From: Sulfitobacter marinus
GTDB taxonomy: Bacteria; Pseudomonadota; Alphaproteobacteria; Rhodobacterales; Rhodobacteraceae
Direction of reading: 5' to 3'
NCBI RefSeq assembly: GCF_900116285.1
Contig: NZ_FPAJ01000003.1
Coordinates: forward strand, 310,001 to 374,000
Length of the DNA stretch: 64,000 nt
The notes under the pieces are model-generated. The model did no database searches. It was not told where the DNA came from and saw only the letters and a program-made list of their open reading frames with translations. How positions within the stretch are numbered: position 1 is the first letter of the stretch; each line of letters begins with the position of its first letter. Shown here piece by piece: positions 25,962-35,523 of this stretch. A program made the position numbers and the translations under genes.

Positions 25962-26698
25962 TCCTGCGCATTAAAATTGTTTGCCTGCTTGGTGCAGCAG
26001 TACTTTTTGCCCAAGCAGCACCGGTTGCAGCACAGGACATCGCCTTTTCGCTCGGCGATGATGGATCGATCTCTGCGCGAACTGTTCAGCTATTTCTTTT
26101 GTTGACCGTACTGAGTGTGGCTCCAGGTATTGCAATAATGGTGACCTGCTTCCCATTTCTAATAACGGTTTTCTCTATTCTCAGGCAAGGTATTGGACTG
26201 CAACAGTCGCCGCCAAATATGCTAATTGTAAGTTTGGCCTTGTTCCTAACGTATTTTGTTATGGAACCAGTGTTCTTAGCAGCGTGGAAAAACGGAATTC
26301 AGCCCTTAACTGCGCAACAAATAGATATTGAAACAGCATTCCTGCAGTCTGTCGAGCCGTTCAAACTTTTTATGGTCTCTCGAATAGATATTGATACGTT
26401 TTCAGCACTGTCCGATCTGAGATACAGTAGAGATTCCAATAACTTGGATGAACAGGCACCTTTGTCCTTACTTGTTCCAAGTTTCATGCTCTCCGAAATA
26501 ACACGCGCTTTCCAAATCGGATTTCTTATATATCTGCCATTTCTCATAATTGATTTGGTCGTCGCTGCAATTTTGATGTCTATGGGGATGATGATGGTTC
26601 CACCTTCAGTGGTTTCACTTCCTTTCAAGCTTGCCTTTTTTGTCGTCGCAGATGGATGGAGTTTGATCGCGGGGAGTTTGGTTCGGAGCTATATGTGA
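25958..26698 (+). CDS. fliP: Flagellar export channel protein FliP
   Basis: Core subunit of the FliP5Q4R1 export channel, 246 residues. It has a cleavable signal peptide (about 1-26, ending VAAQ), then four transmembrane segments with the family signatures LSVAPGIAIMVTCFPFLITVFSILRQGIGLQQSPPNMLIVSLALFLT and AFQIGFLIYLPFLIIDLVVAAILMSMGMMM. It is the last gene of the fliF unit. No fliO is present, as usual in alphaproteobacteria. Base composition becomes AT-rich towards and beyond its end. Confidence 0.97.
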   Translation: MILRIKIVCLLGAAVLFAQAAPVAAQDIAFSLGDDGSISARTVQLFLLLTVLSVAPGIAIMVTCFPFLITVFSILRQGIGLQQSPPNMLIVSLALFLTYFVMEPVFLAAWKNGIQPLTAQQIDIETAFLQSVEPFKLFMVSRIDIDTFSALSDLRYSRDSNNLDEQAPLSLLVPSFMLSEITRAFQIGFLIYLPFLIIDLVVAAILMSMGMMMVPPSVVSLPFKLAFFVVADGWSLIAGSLVRSYM

Positions 26699-26817
26699 GC
26701 TTCTCTGATATTATTCGTATCATTCAGGGTAACGGTTGATGAAATTGCTCCTGTGGGTGGAGCACAGTTGAGCTATAATTTTTCTTGGTTTAATATTTCT
26801 TAAAGGATTGGGCCGGA

Positions 26818-28047
26818 ATGAAAAAATCAGAGCTCGTTCCTGCGAATTTCGTAGCTCACAGTTTCGGGCTAATGATCTTAAAGTTGTTAAACAATGTTTC
26901 TCTACTAATTATCGGACTAACATTTTTCGACGCTTTCGGACTTGAGAGCGCAGGGTTAGTACTCCTTCTAATTCTGTGGTGTGAAACGACTGGAAAAATT
27001 TTAAAATCGGTTATAGGTGGAAAAATTTCCTTACAAAAAAATATGGCATTTATGGAGCGTCATGTATTCGGGATTTGGAGATTTTATGTGTCGGGTTCGG
27101 TGATTTTTGTAGTAATATTGAGAGCAATATACCTCAATGACATATTCTCACTTTTTATTATTTCCACATATTTCTTGGTGGATGTTTTTTGGAATCGGCG
27201 CTTCGTCACTACGCCGAGAAATTTGGTGGTCGCCGCATACTTTCGTAGTTCGAGATATATATTGTCTGCATGCGTTTACTGGGTTTTGATTGGTATCGGC
27301 TTCATAACCGTCGAAAATATGGCGACCATTATCTTTGCGCCATTAGTGATTTTCGTGCTCGTTCGATGGGGCATTTTTTCTTCACTTCCTAATCAGGAAA
27401 ATGCGCACGGAGAAAACCCTATAGTATCGAGTTCTCTTGCTAGTTTTGTATTCAGCAGGATGGATATTTTAGTCGTGCCAATCTTTTTGGATATGCAAGA
27501 TTCTGGAGTATACCTAATCGCGAGGACGTTCTCAATGACCATGCTGCCATTACTCAATTACTTCCTTAATAGGGGGAAATCTGTTTTGGTTTCAAGCCTG
27601 AGTTTCGGTGGTAAATTTGACTTTATAGAGTCGACCGCTATGCTTAATTTGGGGATATTTTTAATTGGTGGCGGTTGTTCGATGATCCCTCTCGGATTAG
27701 GAAAGATCTATGCACCGGTTTTCGGTGATGAGCAGCAGTTGTTTTCTTTATGCGTTTTTCTATTTGTTGCTAGCCACTATTGTAAAAGCTTACTTGGAGC
27801 GTGTGAGGAAATACTTGAGTTAACCGCAGGAAGGAAAGAGTTGATTACCCTTATATCAATAGCGGTTCTACTTTTTCTAGCCTTTTGTTTCTACCCGGAT
27901 GATCTACAGGTCCGAAGCTTGGCTTTGGCCGCTTCTGTAATGCATGTCGGTCTGGCCGTAGTGTTGGCGATCATAGTAGCGTTTAGGTTTGGTATTTGGC
28001 CTGGCCCAACCGCATTACTATTTGGCCAAATCCGACTGTTTCGATAA
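26818..28047 (+). CDS. Wzx-like polysaccharide flippase / MOP-superfamily membrane protein
   Basis: A 409-residue, very hydrophobic inner-membrane protein with about 10-12 predicted transmembrane segments. Segments such as FSRMDILVVPIFLDMQDSGVYLIARTFSMTMLPL and KIYAPVFGDEQQLFSLCVFLFVASHYCKSLLGA have the layout of O-antigen/exopolysaccharide flippases, which move lipid-linked glycans across the inner membrane. Identity to a named family is weak, so the substrate is unknown. The gene is markedly AT-rich compared with its neighbours and interrupts the flagellar gene series between fliP and flgI, indicating transfer. No glycosyltransferase genes accompany it. Confidence 0.65.
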   Translation: MKKSELVPANFVAHSFGLMILKLLNNVSLLIIGLTFFDAFGLESAGLVLLLILWCETTGKILKSVIGGKISLQKNMAFMERHVFGIWRFYVSGSVIFVVILRAIYLNDIFSLFIISTYFLVDVFWNRRFVTTPRNLVVAAYFRSSRYILSACVYWVLIGIGFITVENMATIIFAPLVIFVLVRWGIFSSLPNQENAHGENPIVSSSLASFVFSRMDILVVPIFLDMQDSGVYLIARTFSMTMLPLLNYFLNRGKSVLVSSLSFGGKFDFIESTAMLNLGIFLIGGGCSMIPLGLGKIYAPVFGDEQQLFSLCVFLFVASHYCKSLLGACEEILELTAGRKELITLISIAVLLFLAFCFYPDDLQVRSLALAASVMHVGLAVVLAIIVAFRFGIWPGPTALLFGQIRLFR

Positions 28048-28385
28048 ACGTATTGCGATGCCTGGGCCATACCGTGTGGGGGCTGGAGCGGATATCACGG
28101 AAAGAGCTGAGCAAATACTGCCCTGTGCCCCAAGTTCCCTCCAGCCTTGCGCGAGTCCTTGGGGTTAAATATGTGAACTCAGGCGGCCATTTTGTCCATC
28201 GTCTTTCTCTTCAGGAATGAATAGCCCCTAGTTTCCTAGGTGTCCGCAGGAATATCCGGAATGGATTGCTTGGTCTCTGTTGGGCCAGTTTGCTTTGATC
28301 GCAGAGGGGGCGGTTGGGCCTATATTGAGATGCTGAGAAGGAACAACATGAACTTGATCTTCAGAATGCTACAAGTTGGTTGAGT
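28048..28385. other. Gene-poor segment between the flippase and ABC exporter genes
   Basis: 338 bp without a convincing gene. It contains an IS3-like end (28218-28245) and an 11-codon frame at 28348 (MNLIFRMLQVG) with an AAGGA ribosome site, possibly the start of a lost gene. Base composition returns to the GC-rich average here. It reads as a junction scar. Confidence 0.5.
28218..28245 (+). mobile_element. Possible IS3-family terminal inverted-repeat remnant
   Basis: TGAATAGCCCCTAGTTTCCT has the TGAAnnGCCCC...GTTTCCTgG pattern remembered for ends of IS51/IS407-type IS3-family elements. No transposase frame follows. The call depends on pattern similarity and on the second IS3-like relic at 30236-30423. 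Confidence 0.3.
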
Positions 28386-30155
28386 TTACTCGTGTCTTGA
28401 GCCGTTGAATTGTCTGTTATAAAGTGCCAGGAATAATCCATTTTGAGATAGTAACTCACTTTGAGTTCCCTGCTCTACCACCTTTCCCTTATCGATGACC
28501 ACGATCTTGTCGGCATGTAAAATAGTTGACAGCCGATGGGCAATAACGATTGTAGTTCTGCCTTTAGACAGCCGTTGCAAAGCTTCATTCACCAAAAACT
28601 CTGCTTCGGAATCAAGGGCGCTGGTTGCTTCATCTAAAATCAATATCGGGCTGTCGCGCAAGATTGCGCGGGCTATAGCAATACGTTGCCGTTGACCACC
28701 GGAAAGATTGCCTCCGTTTTCTCCAACATCTGTGTCATATTGTTGCGGCATACTTTGAATAAAGTCGTGAGCATTTGCAGCTTTGGATGCTTCTATAATT
28801 TCTTCATCCGTTGCATTTTTTCGCCCCAGCGCGATATTTTTCTTTAAAGTTCCGCCAAACAAAAACGTATCCTGTCCGACAAAGGCCATTCTGTCCCTTA
28901 GCGCTTCGAACGAGGCCTTTCGCAGATCGCAACCGTCGATCTCGATGCAGCCCTCTACAGGGTCATAAAGGCGTAAGATTAGATTAATGATCGTCGACTT
29001 ACCACCACCGGACGGGCCTACCAATGCAGTCGTCTTGCCCGCCTCAAAGGCTACATTCATGTCGCTTAGTAACGGATTGCCATTTTCATACTGAAAGCTC
29101 ACATTTTTGAATGTTACTTCACCGGGACCTTCAGGAAGAGGTACTGCGTCTTCTGCTTCTTGAACAGCTATGGGCGTGTCAAGAATTTGATACATTAGTC
29201 CGACGCCGATCATTCCAGCCTCGATGGTTACTCGCATTCTCGCTAATCGCTTTGCCGGCTCATAAGCCATCAACAAAGCTGTGATAAATGACATTAGTTC
29301 TCCGGGTGAGCTTGAGCTATCTCCAAAAAAGCTAATCGCGCTCAAAGCTACTACAGCCGCGATTGCAAATCCCGATAGAGTTTCCATCAGTGGGCTGGTT
29401 GCCGCCTCAAGCCGCGCGATAGCATTTGCCCTACTCTCAACCGCGCCGACTGCATCATTCATTCGAGTGGCCATTTGATTTTCCAAAGCAAATGCCTTGA
29501 CCACACGGATGCCAATAGATGTCTCCTGGATGACCCTAATAATCTCTGCCATGGAAGCCATTTCAGCTTCCATAATCTTGCGCACATAGGTCAAAATTCT
29601 ACGCACACCTAGAATGGCGATCGGGCCAAAAACGAGGGAAAAAAGCGACAGTATTGGTTGTTGATAAATCATCACTACGATGAGCCCAATAAGCGTAAGC
29701 AAATCGCGAACAAATCCTACCACAATAGTATCGATTACAGTGCGCGCGGACTGTGCGGAATAGGTAACGCGCATAAGCAGATCTGAAGAAGTGCTAGTGT
29801 TGAAAAAGGACACCCCATGTTCGAGAATCCGGTTGTACAATTTACGTTGTTGTGCAGCTACTATGCTATTGCCGGCACGACTAAGTGAGACAACCTGTAT
29901 GTATGTAGCCAACCCCTTTGTGAAGAAAATTAGTGCAACGGCACCAGCAACTGCAAACACCCTTCCGCGGCTCTCTGTGTCCGTCATTGAGTCGATAATA
30001 TCGCCCATAATCCATGCTGTGAGCGCTGTTGTCGCAGCAATAACCACCATGGCGGTCATTGCGATGCTGTAGTTGAAAGATTGCAACCGGAAGTTCTCAC
30101 GAAGCAACCGTACAATCATTTTGCTATTTATTGTGGCTGTTAACCTTTTCAGCAT
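28386..30155 (-). CDS. MsbA-like ABC exporter (fused permease-ATPase)
   Basis: A 589-residue half-transporter with an N-terminal six-helix exporter membrane domain (about 25-320) and a C-terminal ATPase. Walker A GPSGGGKST is at about 379-387, the Q-loop in MAFVGQDTFLFGG, the signature LSGGQRQRIAIARA, Walker B ILILDEATSALD and the H-loop VIAHRLST. It belongs to the lipid/polysaccharide/peptide exporter group around MsbA; the substrate cannot be read from sequence. It likely works as a homodimer at the inner membrane. With the neighbouring flippase-like gene it forms a non-flagellar block within the flagellar locus, and is bordered by IS-like relics. Confidence 0.92.
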   Translation of the reverse strand: MLKRLTATINSKMIVRLLRENFRLQSFNYSIAMTAMVVIAATTALTAWIMGDIIDSMTDTESRGRVFAVAGAVALIFFTKGLATYIQVVSLSRAGNSIVAAQQRKLYNRILEHGVSFFNTSTSSDLLMRVTYSAQSARTVIDTIVVGFVRDLLTLIGLIVVMIYQQPILSLFSLVFGPIAILGVRRILTYVRKIMEAEMASMAEIIRVIQETSIGIRVVKAFALENQMATRMNDAVGAVESRANAIARLEAATSPLMETLSGFAIAAVVALSAISFFGDSSSSPGELMSFITALLMAYEPAKRLARMRVTIEAGMIGVGLMYQILDTPIAVQEAEDAVPLPEGPGEVTFKNVSFQYENGNPLLSDMNVAFEAGKTTALVGPSGGGKSTIINLILRLYDPVEGCIEIDGCDLRKASFEALRDRMAFVGQDTFLFGGTLKKNIALGRKNATDEEIIEASKAANAHDFIQSMPQQYDTDVGENGGNLSGGQRQRIAIARAILRDSPILILDEATSALDSEAEFLVNEALQRLSKGRTTIVIAHRLSTILHADKIVVIDKGKVVEQGTQSELLSQNGLFLALYNRQFNGSRHE

Positions 30156-30235
30156 GTTAGCGGTGCTCTGCTTCCTTTAGAGTAAGTGGGACAGCTAATG
30201 CTGAATATAGGAGCTGTAAAGAGCTGATTGTAGCC

Positions 30236-30423
30236 TACTATGGGCCGTAATTTTGGAGGCCACACTCATTACTCGGAAACCAAACAGCCGCAGAAGCGCG
30301 TCGCGCGCTTGAGCAATTTGAGGTCTCCGCGCACGCCGTGCTTGTCCAAACCGACAATGAAGAATATGAAAACCACACCCGCAAACTCTAGTTATGAATG
30401 AGGGAGCCTCGGGGGGCAGGTCA
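30236..30423 (+). pseudogene. IS3-family transposase (orfB) C-terminal remnant with right-end sequence
   Basis: On the plus strand one frame reads YYGP-stop-FWRPHSLLGNQTAAEARRALEQ up to a TAG at 30389-30391. The (R)PHSxLGNQTxxE string is the C-terminal signature of IS3-family DDE integrases (usually YN..RPHSSLGNQTPAE), and an in-frame TAA splits it. About 20 bp after the stop comes CGGGGGGCAGGTCA (30410-30423), which looks like an IS3 right end (TGACCTGCCCCC on the other strand). The rest of the element is missing, so it is a decayed fragment. The remainder of the 407-bp gap (30156-30562) shows nothing else recognisable. Confidence 0.5.
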
Positions 30424-30562
30424 TCGGTGACAATCACCATTCGCTGCCAAAATACGTCATTTACGCGTCGGTGAGATCACAGATCACACCCGAAAATATA
30501 TTGAAAACAGCAGTTTTGATACTATGACTGAGCATACATAATTTACAACGGTGCATAACGTT

Positions 30563-31666
30563 TCAACGTACCAAGAATTCGGCGTGAAGCGCTCCAGCAG
30601 CTTTGATGCTTTTAAGAATGTCGATCATATCTCTGGGGGAGACACCTAGTGCATTGAGGCCCGCGATCACCTCTGACAGAGAGGTACCGCTGGGAATATC
30701 GGCCAAACCTATCCCCGGCTCTTCTATGATATCTGCCTGCGTACGGGGGACGGCGAGCGTCTCTCCCTCCGCAAACGGATTGGGTTGGACTATGACAGGC
30801 TCCTCTTGAATCCTTACTGTCAAGTTGCCTTGCGACACTGCCACACGAGAGATACGAACATCTTCACCCATAACAATTGTGCCGGACCGTTGATCCACGA
30901 CAACGCGGGCTTTGCGCTCCGGTTCCACTGTTATGTTTTCAATCCGGCCAAGTGCATGCGCGACAGAACCCATATTTGTATTTTCAATATCCAGTTGGAC
31001 GGTTCCGCTATCCAGCATAATTGCGACACGTCTTCCGAAATTTTTATTAATTGCAGCTTCAATTCTGCTTGCGGTTGTGAAGTCGGCTTCTCTTAGGGCA
31101 ACCCTTAGATTCATCAGCGCGGCCAATTGAAAGTCAATCTCGCGCTCGACACGCGCGCCTGAAGGGATGACACCGGAGGTAGGGACACCTTGCGTAACCT
31201 GTCCTGCGTCACCTTCTGCAACAGCGCCGCCAGCGATAATTGTACCTTGAGCGACGGCGTAAATTTCGCCGTCAGCAGCGTTAAGGGGGGTCATAATAAG
31301 GGTGCCGCCCATCAGACTTTTGGCATCGCCGATCGCCGAAACAGTGATGTCGATCTGGTTGCCCGTCCTTGCAAATGCCGGCAATGTCGCAGTCACAAAT
31401 ACAGCCGCGACATTTTTAGGTCTAAATTGTTCACCTGTTACGTTTACGCCCAGACGCTCCAAGATATTTGTCATTATATCTTCGGTGAATGGCGCGTTAC
31501 GCAGCCCGTCACCGGACCCATCAAGCCCGACGACAAGGCCATATCCGACCAAGTCATTCTCGCGAACGCCATCGAAGTTAACGAGATCCTTGATCCGGAC
31601 TGGCCCAGCATAGGCAGGAATACTCAATAGAAGCAGGCAAAGAAACGCTATGCACTGACGCATCAT
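30563..31666 (-). CDS. flgI: Flagellar P-ring protein FlgI
   Basis: Periplasmic P-ring subunit that surrounds the rod at the peptidoglycan layer. The 367-residue protein has a signal peptide (about 1-20, ending AYAG), then the strongly conserved RIKDLVNFDGVRENDLVGYGLVVGLDGSGDGLRNAPFTEDIMTNILERLGV. The C-terminal part contains LSEVIAGLNALGVSPRDMIDILKSIKAAGALHAEFLVR. The start overlaps the flgL stop by 4 bp; it closes the flgE-flgK-flgL-flgI unit. Confidence 0.98.
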   Translation of the reverse strand: MMRQCIAFLCLLLLSIPAYAGPVRIKDLVNFDGVRENDLVGYGLVVGLDGSGDGLRNAPFTEDIMTNILERLGVNVTGEQFRPKNVAAVFVTATLPAFARTGNQIDITVSAIGDAKSLMGGTLIMTPLNAADGEIYAVAQGTIIAGGAVAEGDAGQVTQGVPTSGVIPSGARVEREIDFQLAALMNLRVALREADFTTASRIEAAINKNFGRRVAIMLDSGTVQLDIENTNMGSVAHALGRIENITVEPERKARVVVDQRSGTIVMGEDVRISRVAVSQGNLTVRIQEEPVIVQPNPFAEGETLAVPRTQADIIEEPGIGLADIPSGTSLSEVIAGLNALGVSPRDMIDILKSIKAAGALHAEFLVR

Positions 31667-32658
31667 AGGAAGTTCGCCAGTGACAGTTTCGACATTCTCA
31701 CGGTGACTGAATAGATGCTTTGCAGCTGAAATTGGACTTCTTCCAGTTTTGTTGCGGCCTCATAAGGGTCGGCCTGTAAGAGGGCTGATTTCTCGAGTTC
31801 AATTGCGCTCATCTCGGTAGCATTTCGTGTTGCGGCGCTATCTAACCGTGCTTCGAGAACCCCGACCTCTGCCCTTAGTGATGTAAGTGAATCACTTGCG
31901 CCAAGCAGGGAAGTGCCAGCGCGATTAAAGACCTCGGAAATCTGTGTTTCATCAAGGTCAAAGGCTGGATCGTTGGCGAGGGCAGCCACACTTGCAAAAA
32001 GGAGTGATTTTTTAAGTTTCGGGTCTGTTGCGCGGATATCAAATGTAACCTGGTCTGTATTAGAAAGCCGCACGTCCGAAAGAGCAGTGGATCCGCCCCG
32101 GTAAAACGCGAGATCATAGCCGGTTGGACTGTCGAACCAGGCTTCAGCTGCGATAAACATATCATCAGGGTTCGCTGCCCCAGACATCGCAGTCTTTAAC
32201 TCAGAAAGCAGCACATCAGAGGTCTCTGTCGGGGACCTGTCGGCTGCGGCACCGCCAAACATGCTACGCCCGGCCGACGTGGTGTTGAGTACGCCGACGA
32301 GCGCATCGACGGCGGCTTTGGACTCTTCAGTGGTACCGCCCGAGGTTGCGCCGATGGCGCTTACGACCAAGCTGTTGGCAAGTTGCGCACCCACTTCTTG
32401 AAACCGGCCGAGCGTTGTTTGGATGTTGCCGGCAAATATGCCCGCCTCGGTAGTGATTGCTTTGTACCCATTCAGAACCTCGAGGTTCCTCTCTACTTCT
32501 GTCAAATAGCTATAGTTTCCTTTTATGGCCTGGCGTACGTCAGCAACTTGCCCAGTGGTAAGCTCCTGCGTTAGGCGTGCCATCTGTTGCTTAAGGTCGG
32601 TACTGCGCTGCCGCAGTACGAAGGACTGAGCGAGATCTCCGATAGACATATTACTCAT
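31663..32658 (-). CDS. flgL: Hook-filament junction protein FlgL
   Basis: FlgL (HAP3) joins the hook-associated FlgK zone to the flagellin filament. The 331-residue protein has flagellin-like terminal helices: N-terminal SIGDLAQSFVLRQRSTDLKQQMARLTQELTTG, C-terminal LEKSALLQADPYEAATKLEEVQFQLQSIYSVTVRMSKLSLANFL. The central region includes AGRSMFGGAAADRSP, typical of the family. It is 2 bp downstream of flgK and overlaps flgI. Confidence 0.93.
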   Translation of the reverse strand: MSNMSIGDLAQSFVLRQRSTDLKQQMARLTQELTTGQVADVRQAIKGNYSYLTEVERNLEVLNGYKAITTEAGIFAGNIQTTLGRFQEVGAQLANSLVVSAIGATSGGTTEESKAAVDALVGVLNTTSAGRSMFGGAAADRSPTETSDVLLSELKTAMSGAANPDDMFIAAEAWFDSPTGYDLAFYRGGSTALSDVRLSNTDQVTFDIRATDPKLKKSLLFASVAALANDPAFDLDETQISEVFNRAGTSLLGASDSLTSLRAEVGVLEARLDSAATRNATEMSAIELEKSALLQADPYEAATKLEEVQFQLQSIYSVTVRMSKLSLANFL

Positions 32659-32660
32659 AT

Positions 32661-34115
32661 TTATAGCCCCAGTAGTGTTTGCATTAGTTCATCGACGGTT
32701 TGGAGCATGCGTGCATTTGCGGCAAAGGCTTGCTCTACCAGCATAAGTTTTTGCAGCTCCTGATCGCTGTCCACGCCTTGACCGAGCAATCGTTCGGTCA
32801 GTTCAGAAACTTGTGCGGCGTTAAAGCTCAGCGTGTTTTCAGCGCTGTCCCTTTTGACCGCATAATGAGACGTTACCGTCGAAGCCAAATCAATTGCGGC
32901 GTATGTTCCCCCGGCGAAAAGCCCGCTTGACGAGGGTCGCGCTACTGTCAGCGCATCAATCAATCGGTTCAGTTGGGCCCCATCTCCGGCATCGCCTGTT
33001 GTGGCAGCGAGTAATCCATCCCTCAGTCGCCAGGCTTCGCCACCTTGCTTCGGATCGACGGCTGCGTTGATTGTCATGCGCCGGGCAATTCCGATTTCAT
33101 CAGCAGCGTCAAAGGCACTACCGTTGTCGGTGAAGAGGCCAGGACTGGTTGCGGTAAGGGTCAAATCTACTGCAGGATCTTGAAAACGTTCGATGAGATC
33201 ACGGGCCATTGCATCAAGCTGGCCTTGCGCCTCGACTGCGATATCGTCCCGGATTTTAAATTGTGCCGCAATGGATCCACCGGAAAGCCCGCCATTGTCT
33301 GACGCAGTGCTGATCGCATAGCCATTCACGGTGATCCCCGACAATGTCCCGGCATTTACGTCATGATAAGGTGTGACGGTGTTGGTTCTGTCAAAGCTGA
33401 CTTCAGCAGCTGTACTATCAAGCAGAATAACGCCACCCGATGAATACAAAGCAACTTGCCCATTGTCGCGCGGTACGGTGCGGACCGGGATAAGAACGCT
33501 GATCTCGTCGATCAGCATTTGGCGCTGATCCAAAAGCGCGTTATTCTGCCCGCCCTGAACCTGCGATTTTGTGATCATTCTGTTCAATGTATGAACTTCT
33601 GACAGTGCTGAGTTCAGCCGGTCAACCTGAATGCCGATCGTTCGGTCGGCGTTGGTTCGGGATTTTTGCAGCGTTTTCGAAGCTTTAACAAAGCTGTCTG
33701 ACAGATTGCGAGCCGACGCCACAGCCATCGACAATCGCTCCGGTGCGTCGGGCCGGCTTGCGGCAGTGAGCAGGTCTGTTTCTAGCGCAGCCATCTGCGC
33801 AGTCAGCGCGGTTGGTTCGTCAGGCGAGCCAAATATGTTTTCGACGGTCGTATAGATGCCGTGGAGCGTCGAGGCGTTCGCATTCGCGGCATCAGCCAGG
33901 CGCTTGTCCTGGGCCAAGCTGTCATTCATTTGACGGCTGACGCCACTGATCCTGACGCCGCCATAAGTAGAGGACGCATTCGAGGAAAGTTCCAGTATTC
34001 GCATACCGTAGCCCGGCGTCAGCGCATTGGAAATGTTGGCCGCTATAACTTCGGACCCACGGCCAGCCGCTTGAAGACCTAGCATCGCGTTTGATAGTGC
34101 CCCGGTAATACTCAT
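32661..34115 (-). CDS. flgK: Hook-filament junction protein FlgK
   Basis: FlgK (HAP1) is the first junction protein at the hook tip. At 484 residues, it has the rod/hook-type N-terminus SNAMLGLQAAGRGSEVIAANISNALTPGYGMRILELSS, a long D1 helical region, and the C-terminal LMLVEQAFAANARMLQTVDELMQTLLGL helix. It follows flgE by 43 bp and is nearly contiguous with flgL. The FlgN-like chaperone at 5305-5661 is its expected export partner. Confidence 0.95.
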   Translation of the reverse strand: MSITGALSNAMLGLQAAGRGSEVIAANISNALTPGYGMRILELSSNASSTYGGVRISGVSRQMNDSLAQDKRLADAANANASTLHGIYTTVENIFGSPDEPTALTAQMAALETDLLTAASRPDAPERLSMAVASARNLSDSFVKASKTLQKSRTNADRTIGIQVDRLNSALSEVHTLNRMITKSQVQGGQNNALLDQRQMLIDEISVLIPVRTVPRDNGQVALYSSGGVILLDSTAAEVSFDRTNTVTPYHDVNAGTLSGITVNGYAISTASDNGGLSGGSIAAQFKIRDDIAVEAQGQLDAMARDLIERFQDPAVDLTLTATSPGLFTDNGSAFDAADEIGIARRMTINAAVDPKQGGEAWRLRDGLLAATTGDAGDGAQLNRLIDALTVARPSSSGLFAGGTYAAIDLASTVTSHYAVKRDSAENTLSFNAAQVSELTERLLGQGVDSDQELQKLMLVEQAFAANARMLQTVDELMQTLLGL

Positions 34116-34158
34116 ATTAACCTCGCGTTCACTGTGTTGGGATGCTGATTACCTATGA

Positions 34159-35466
34159 TCAGCGTTTGATATTCGTGGTTTCCTGAAGCATCTCATCAAC
34201 CGTTTGGATAACTTTCGCATTTGATGAATAGGCGCGTTGTGTGCGGATCATTGTCGTCAATTCAGTCGCCACATCGGTTGTGGATTCTTCGCGGGCATAG
34301 CTCTTGATGTCGCCTGTCGGCCCGTCACCTGCATCCCAAAGAAAATAGGCACCGCTTTCAGGAGAGATCATGTAGGTCTGCGCATCCAGGGATACGAGCC
34401 CCTCGGCGTTTGGCAGATCAACCAGCGGGATTTGATAAATTGTTTTGCGCAACCCATTGTCATAGAGCACATTTACAAAACCATTTGCGTCGACTTCTAC
34501 TGACGCCATATTACCAACCGGAGAACCGTCTTTGGTGAGCGCAATAGGTGCAAAGCTGTCTGACAATTGCGAAAGACCGGTTCCGCTATTGATGGCCCCG
34601 ATGTTAAATTCGATCGGGCCGCTGGCGGCATTGATAACCATAGCGCCTGTTACCGGGTCATAGCCGCCGCCTGATACTGTCGTGACGTTGGCGATCGTGC
34701 CCCCAGACGTGCGGCTGTCATCAAATGTGATTACGTATTCGCCGACCACTGCGCCAGCTTGGGCCGAATCCGTCAAAATGGCAGTCCATTCATTTGAAGC
34801 GCCCGTAGCGGGGACCGTCGGGGTGAACTCCATCGAGATACTTTTCGAGGTCCCAAGGTTATCGAAATACTCGATCGACAGCACTTGCGACTCACCCGAC
34901 CCGGTTGCCTCGGTCGAGGTTGCTGGCAAGTTCAAACTCATATTAACTTTGGTTGTGGGGTCCCCACTGAGGCTGAGTGCAAACTGCACCGGGCTGAGCC
35001 CGTCGTTCGTATCGCGCGGGTAGTTCGAAACACTGCCGTCTTGATTTGCGGGCCACCCGAGCAATAGCAGGCCGGTTTCTGTTGTTAGCAATCCATCTGA
35101 ATCCAGTCTAAAGGACCCCGTCGTTGCAAGCATCATTTCACTGCTGCTGTCGCCGCTTGGATCAGCCTCGAATGCATTTTTTGTGGTGACCGGCAAAAAA
35201 CCACGTCCACGCACGGCAAGATCGGTTGAGTTCGACGTGCTGATCACAGCTCCGCTTTCGCTTACCAACCGGTTGGAAGAGGCACGTACACCGCCTGCAG
35301 TATAGCCGCTGATGCCGTCGCTGAGCACCAGTGAGTTAAAATCCGTGACGACGCGTTTGTATCCATAAGTGGATGAGTTCGCGATATTGTCTGAAACGGA
35401 GGCCAAACGCGTTGCGTTGGCCTGAAGTCCCGCAACCCCTGCGTTGAGCGAAGATGAAATTGTCAT
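34159..35466 (-). CDS. flgE: Flagellar hook protein FlgE
   Basis: Hook subunit forming the universal joint, 435 residues. It has N-terminal VAGLQANATRLASVSDNIANSSTYGYKRVVTDF, a FlgE-specific GGVRASSNRLVSESG, extended D1/D2 domains with many Ser, Thr and Gly, and the C-terminal ELTTMIRTQRAYSSNAKVIQTVDEMLQETTNIKR. It heads the flgE-flgK-flgL-flgI unit, with a CtrA-like box in the 101-bp upstream gap. Confidence 0.97.
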   Translation of the reverse strand: MTISSSLNAGVAGLQANATRLASVSDNIANSSTYGYKRVVTDFNSLVLSDGISGYTAGGVRASSNRLVSESGAVISTSNSTDLAVRGRGFLPVTTKNAFEADPSGDSSSEMMLATTGSFRLDSDGLLTTETGLLLLGWPANQDGSVSNYPRDTNDGLSPVQFALSLSGDPTTKVNMSLNLPATSTEATGSGESQVLSIEYFDNLGTSKSISMEFTPTVPATGASNEWTAILTDSAQAGAVVGEYVITFDDSRTSGGTIANVTTVSGGGYDPVTGAMVINAASGPIEFNIGAINSGTGLSQLSDSFAPIALTKDGSPVGNMASVEVDANGFVNVLYDNGLRKTIYQIPLVDLPNAEGLVSLDAQTYMISPESGAYFLWDAGDGPTGDIKSYAREESTTDVATELTTMIRTQRAYSSNAKVIQTVDEMLQETTNIKR

Positions 35467-35523
35467 GCGCTAGCCTTTCTATTGTTCCAATCGACGTTGG
35501 TTCAACACATAGGCGCTTCTCAC

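Noticed and set aside
26790..26803. TTAA-N6-TTAA before the Wzx-like gene
   Set aside because: Wrong spacing (6) and in an AT-rich stretch where TTAA is expected by chance.
30195..30440. 81-codon minus-strand frame between the ABC exporter and flgI
   Set aside because: No ribosome site or family resemblance; the plus strand of the same stretch fits an IS3 integrase remnant better.
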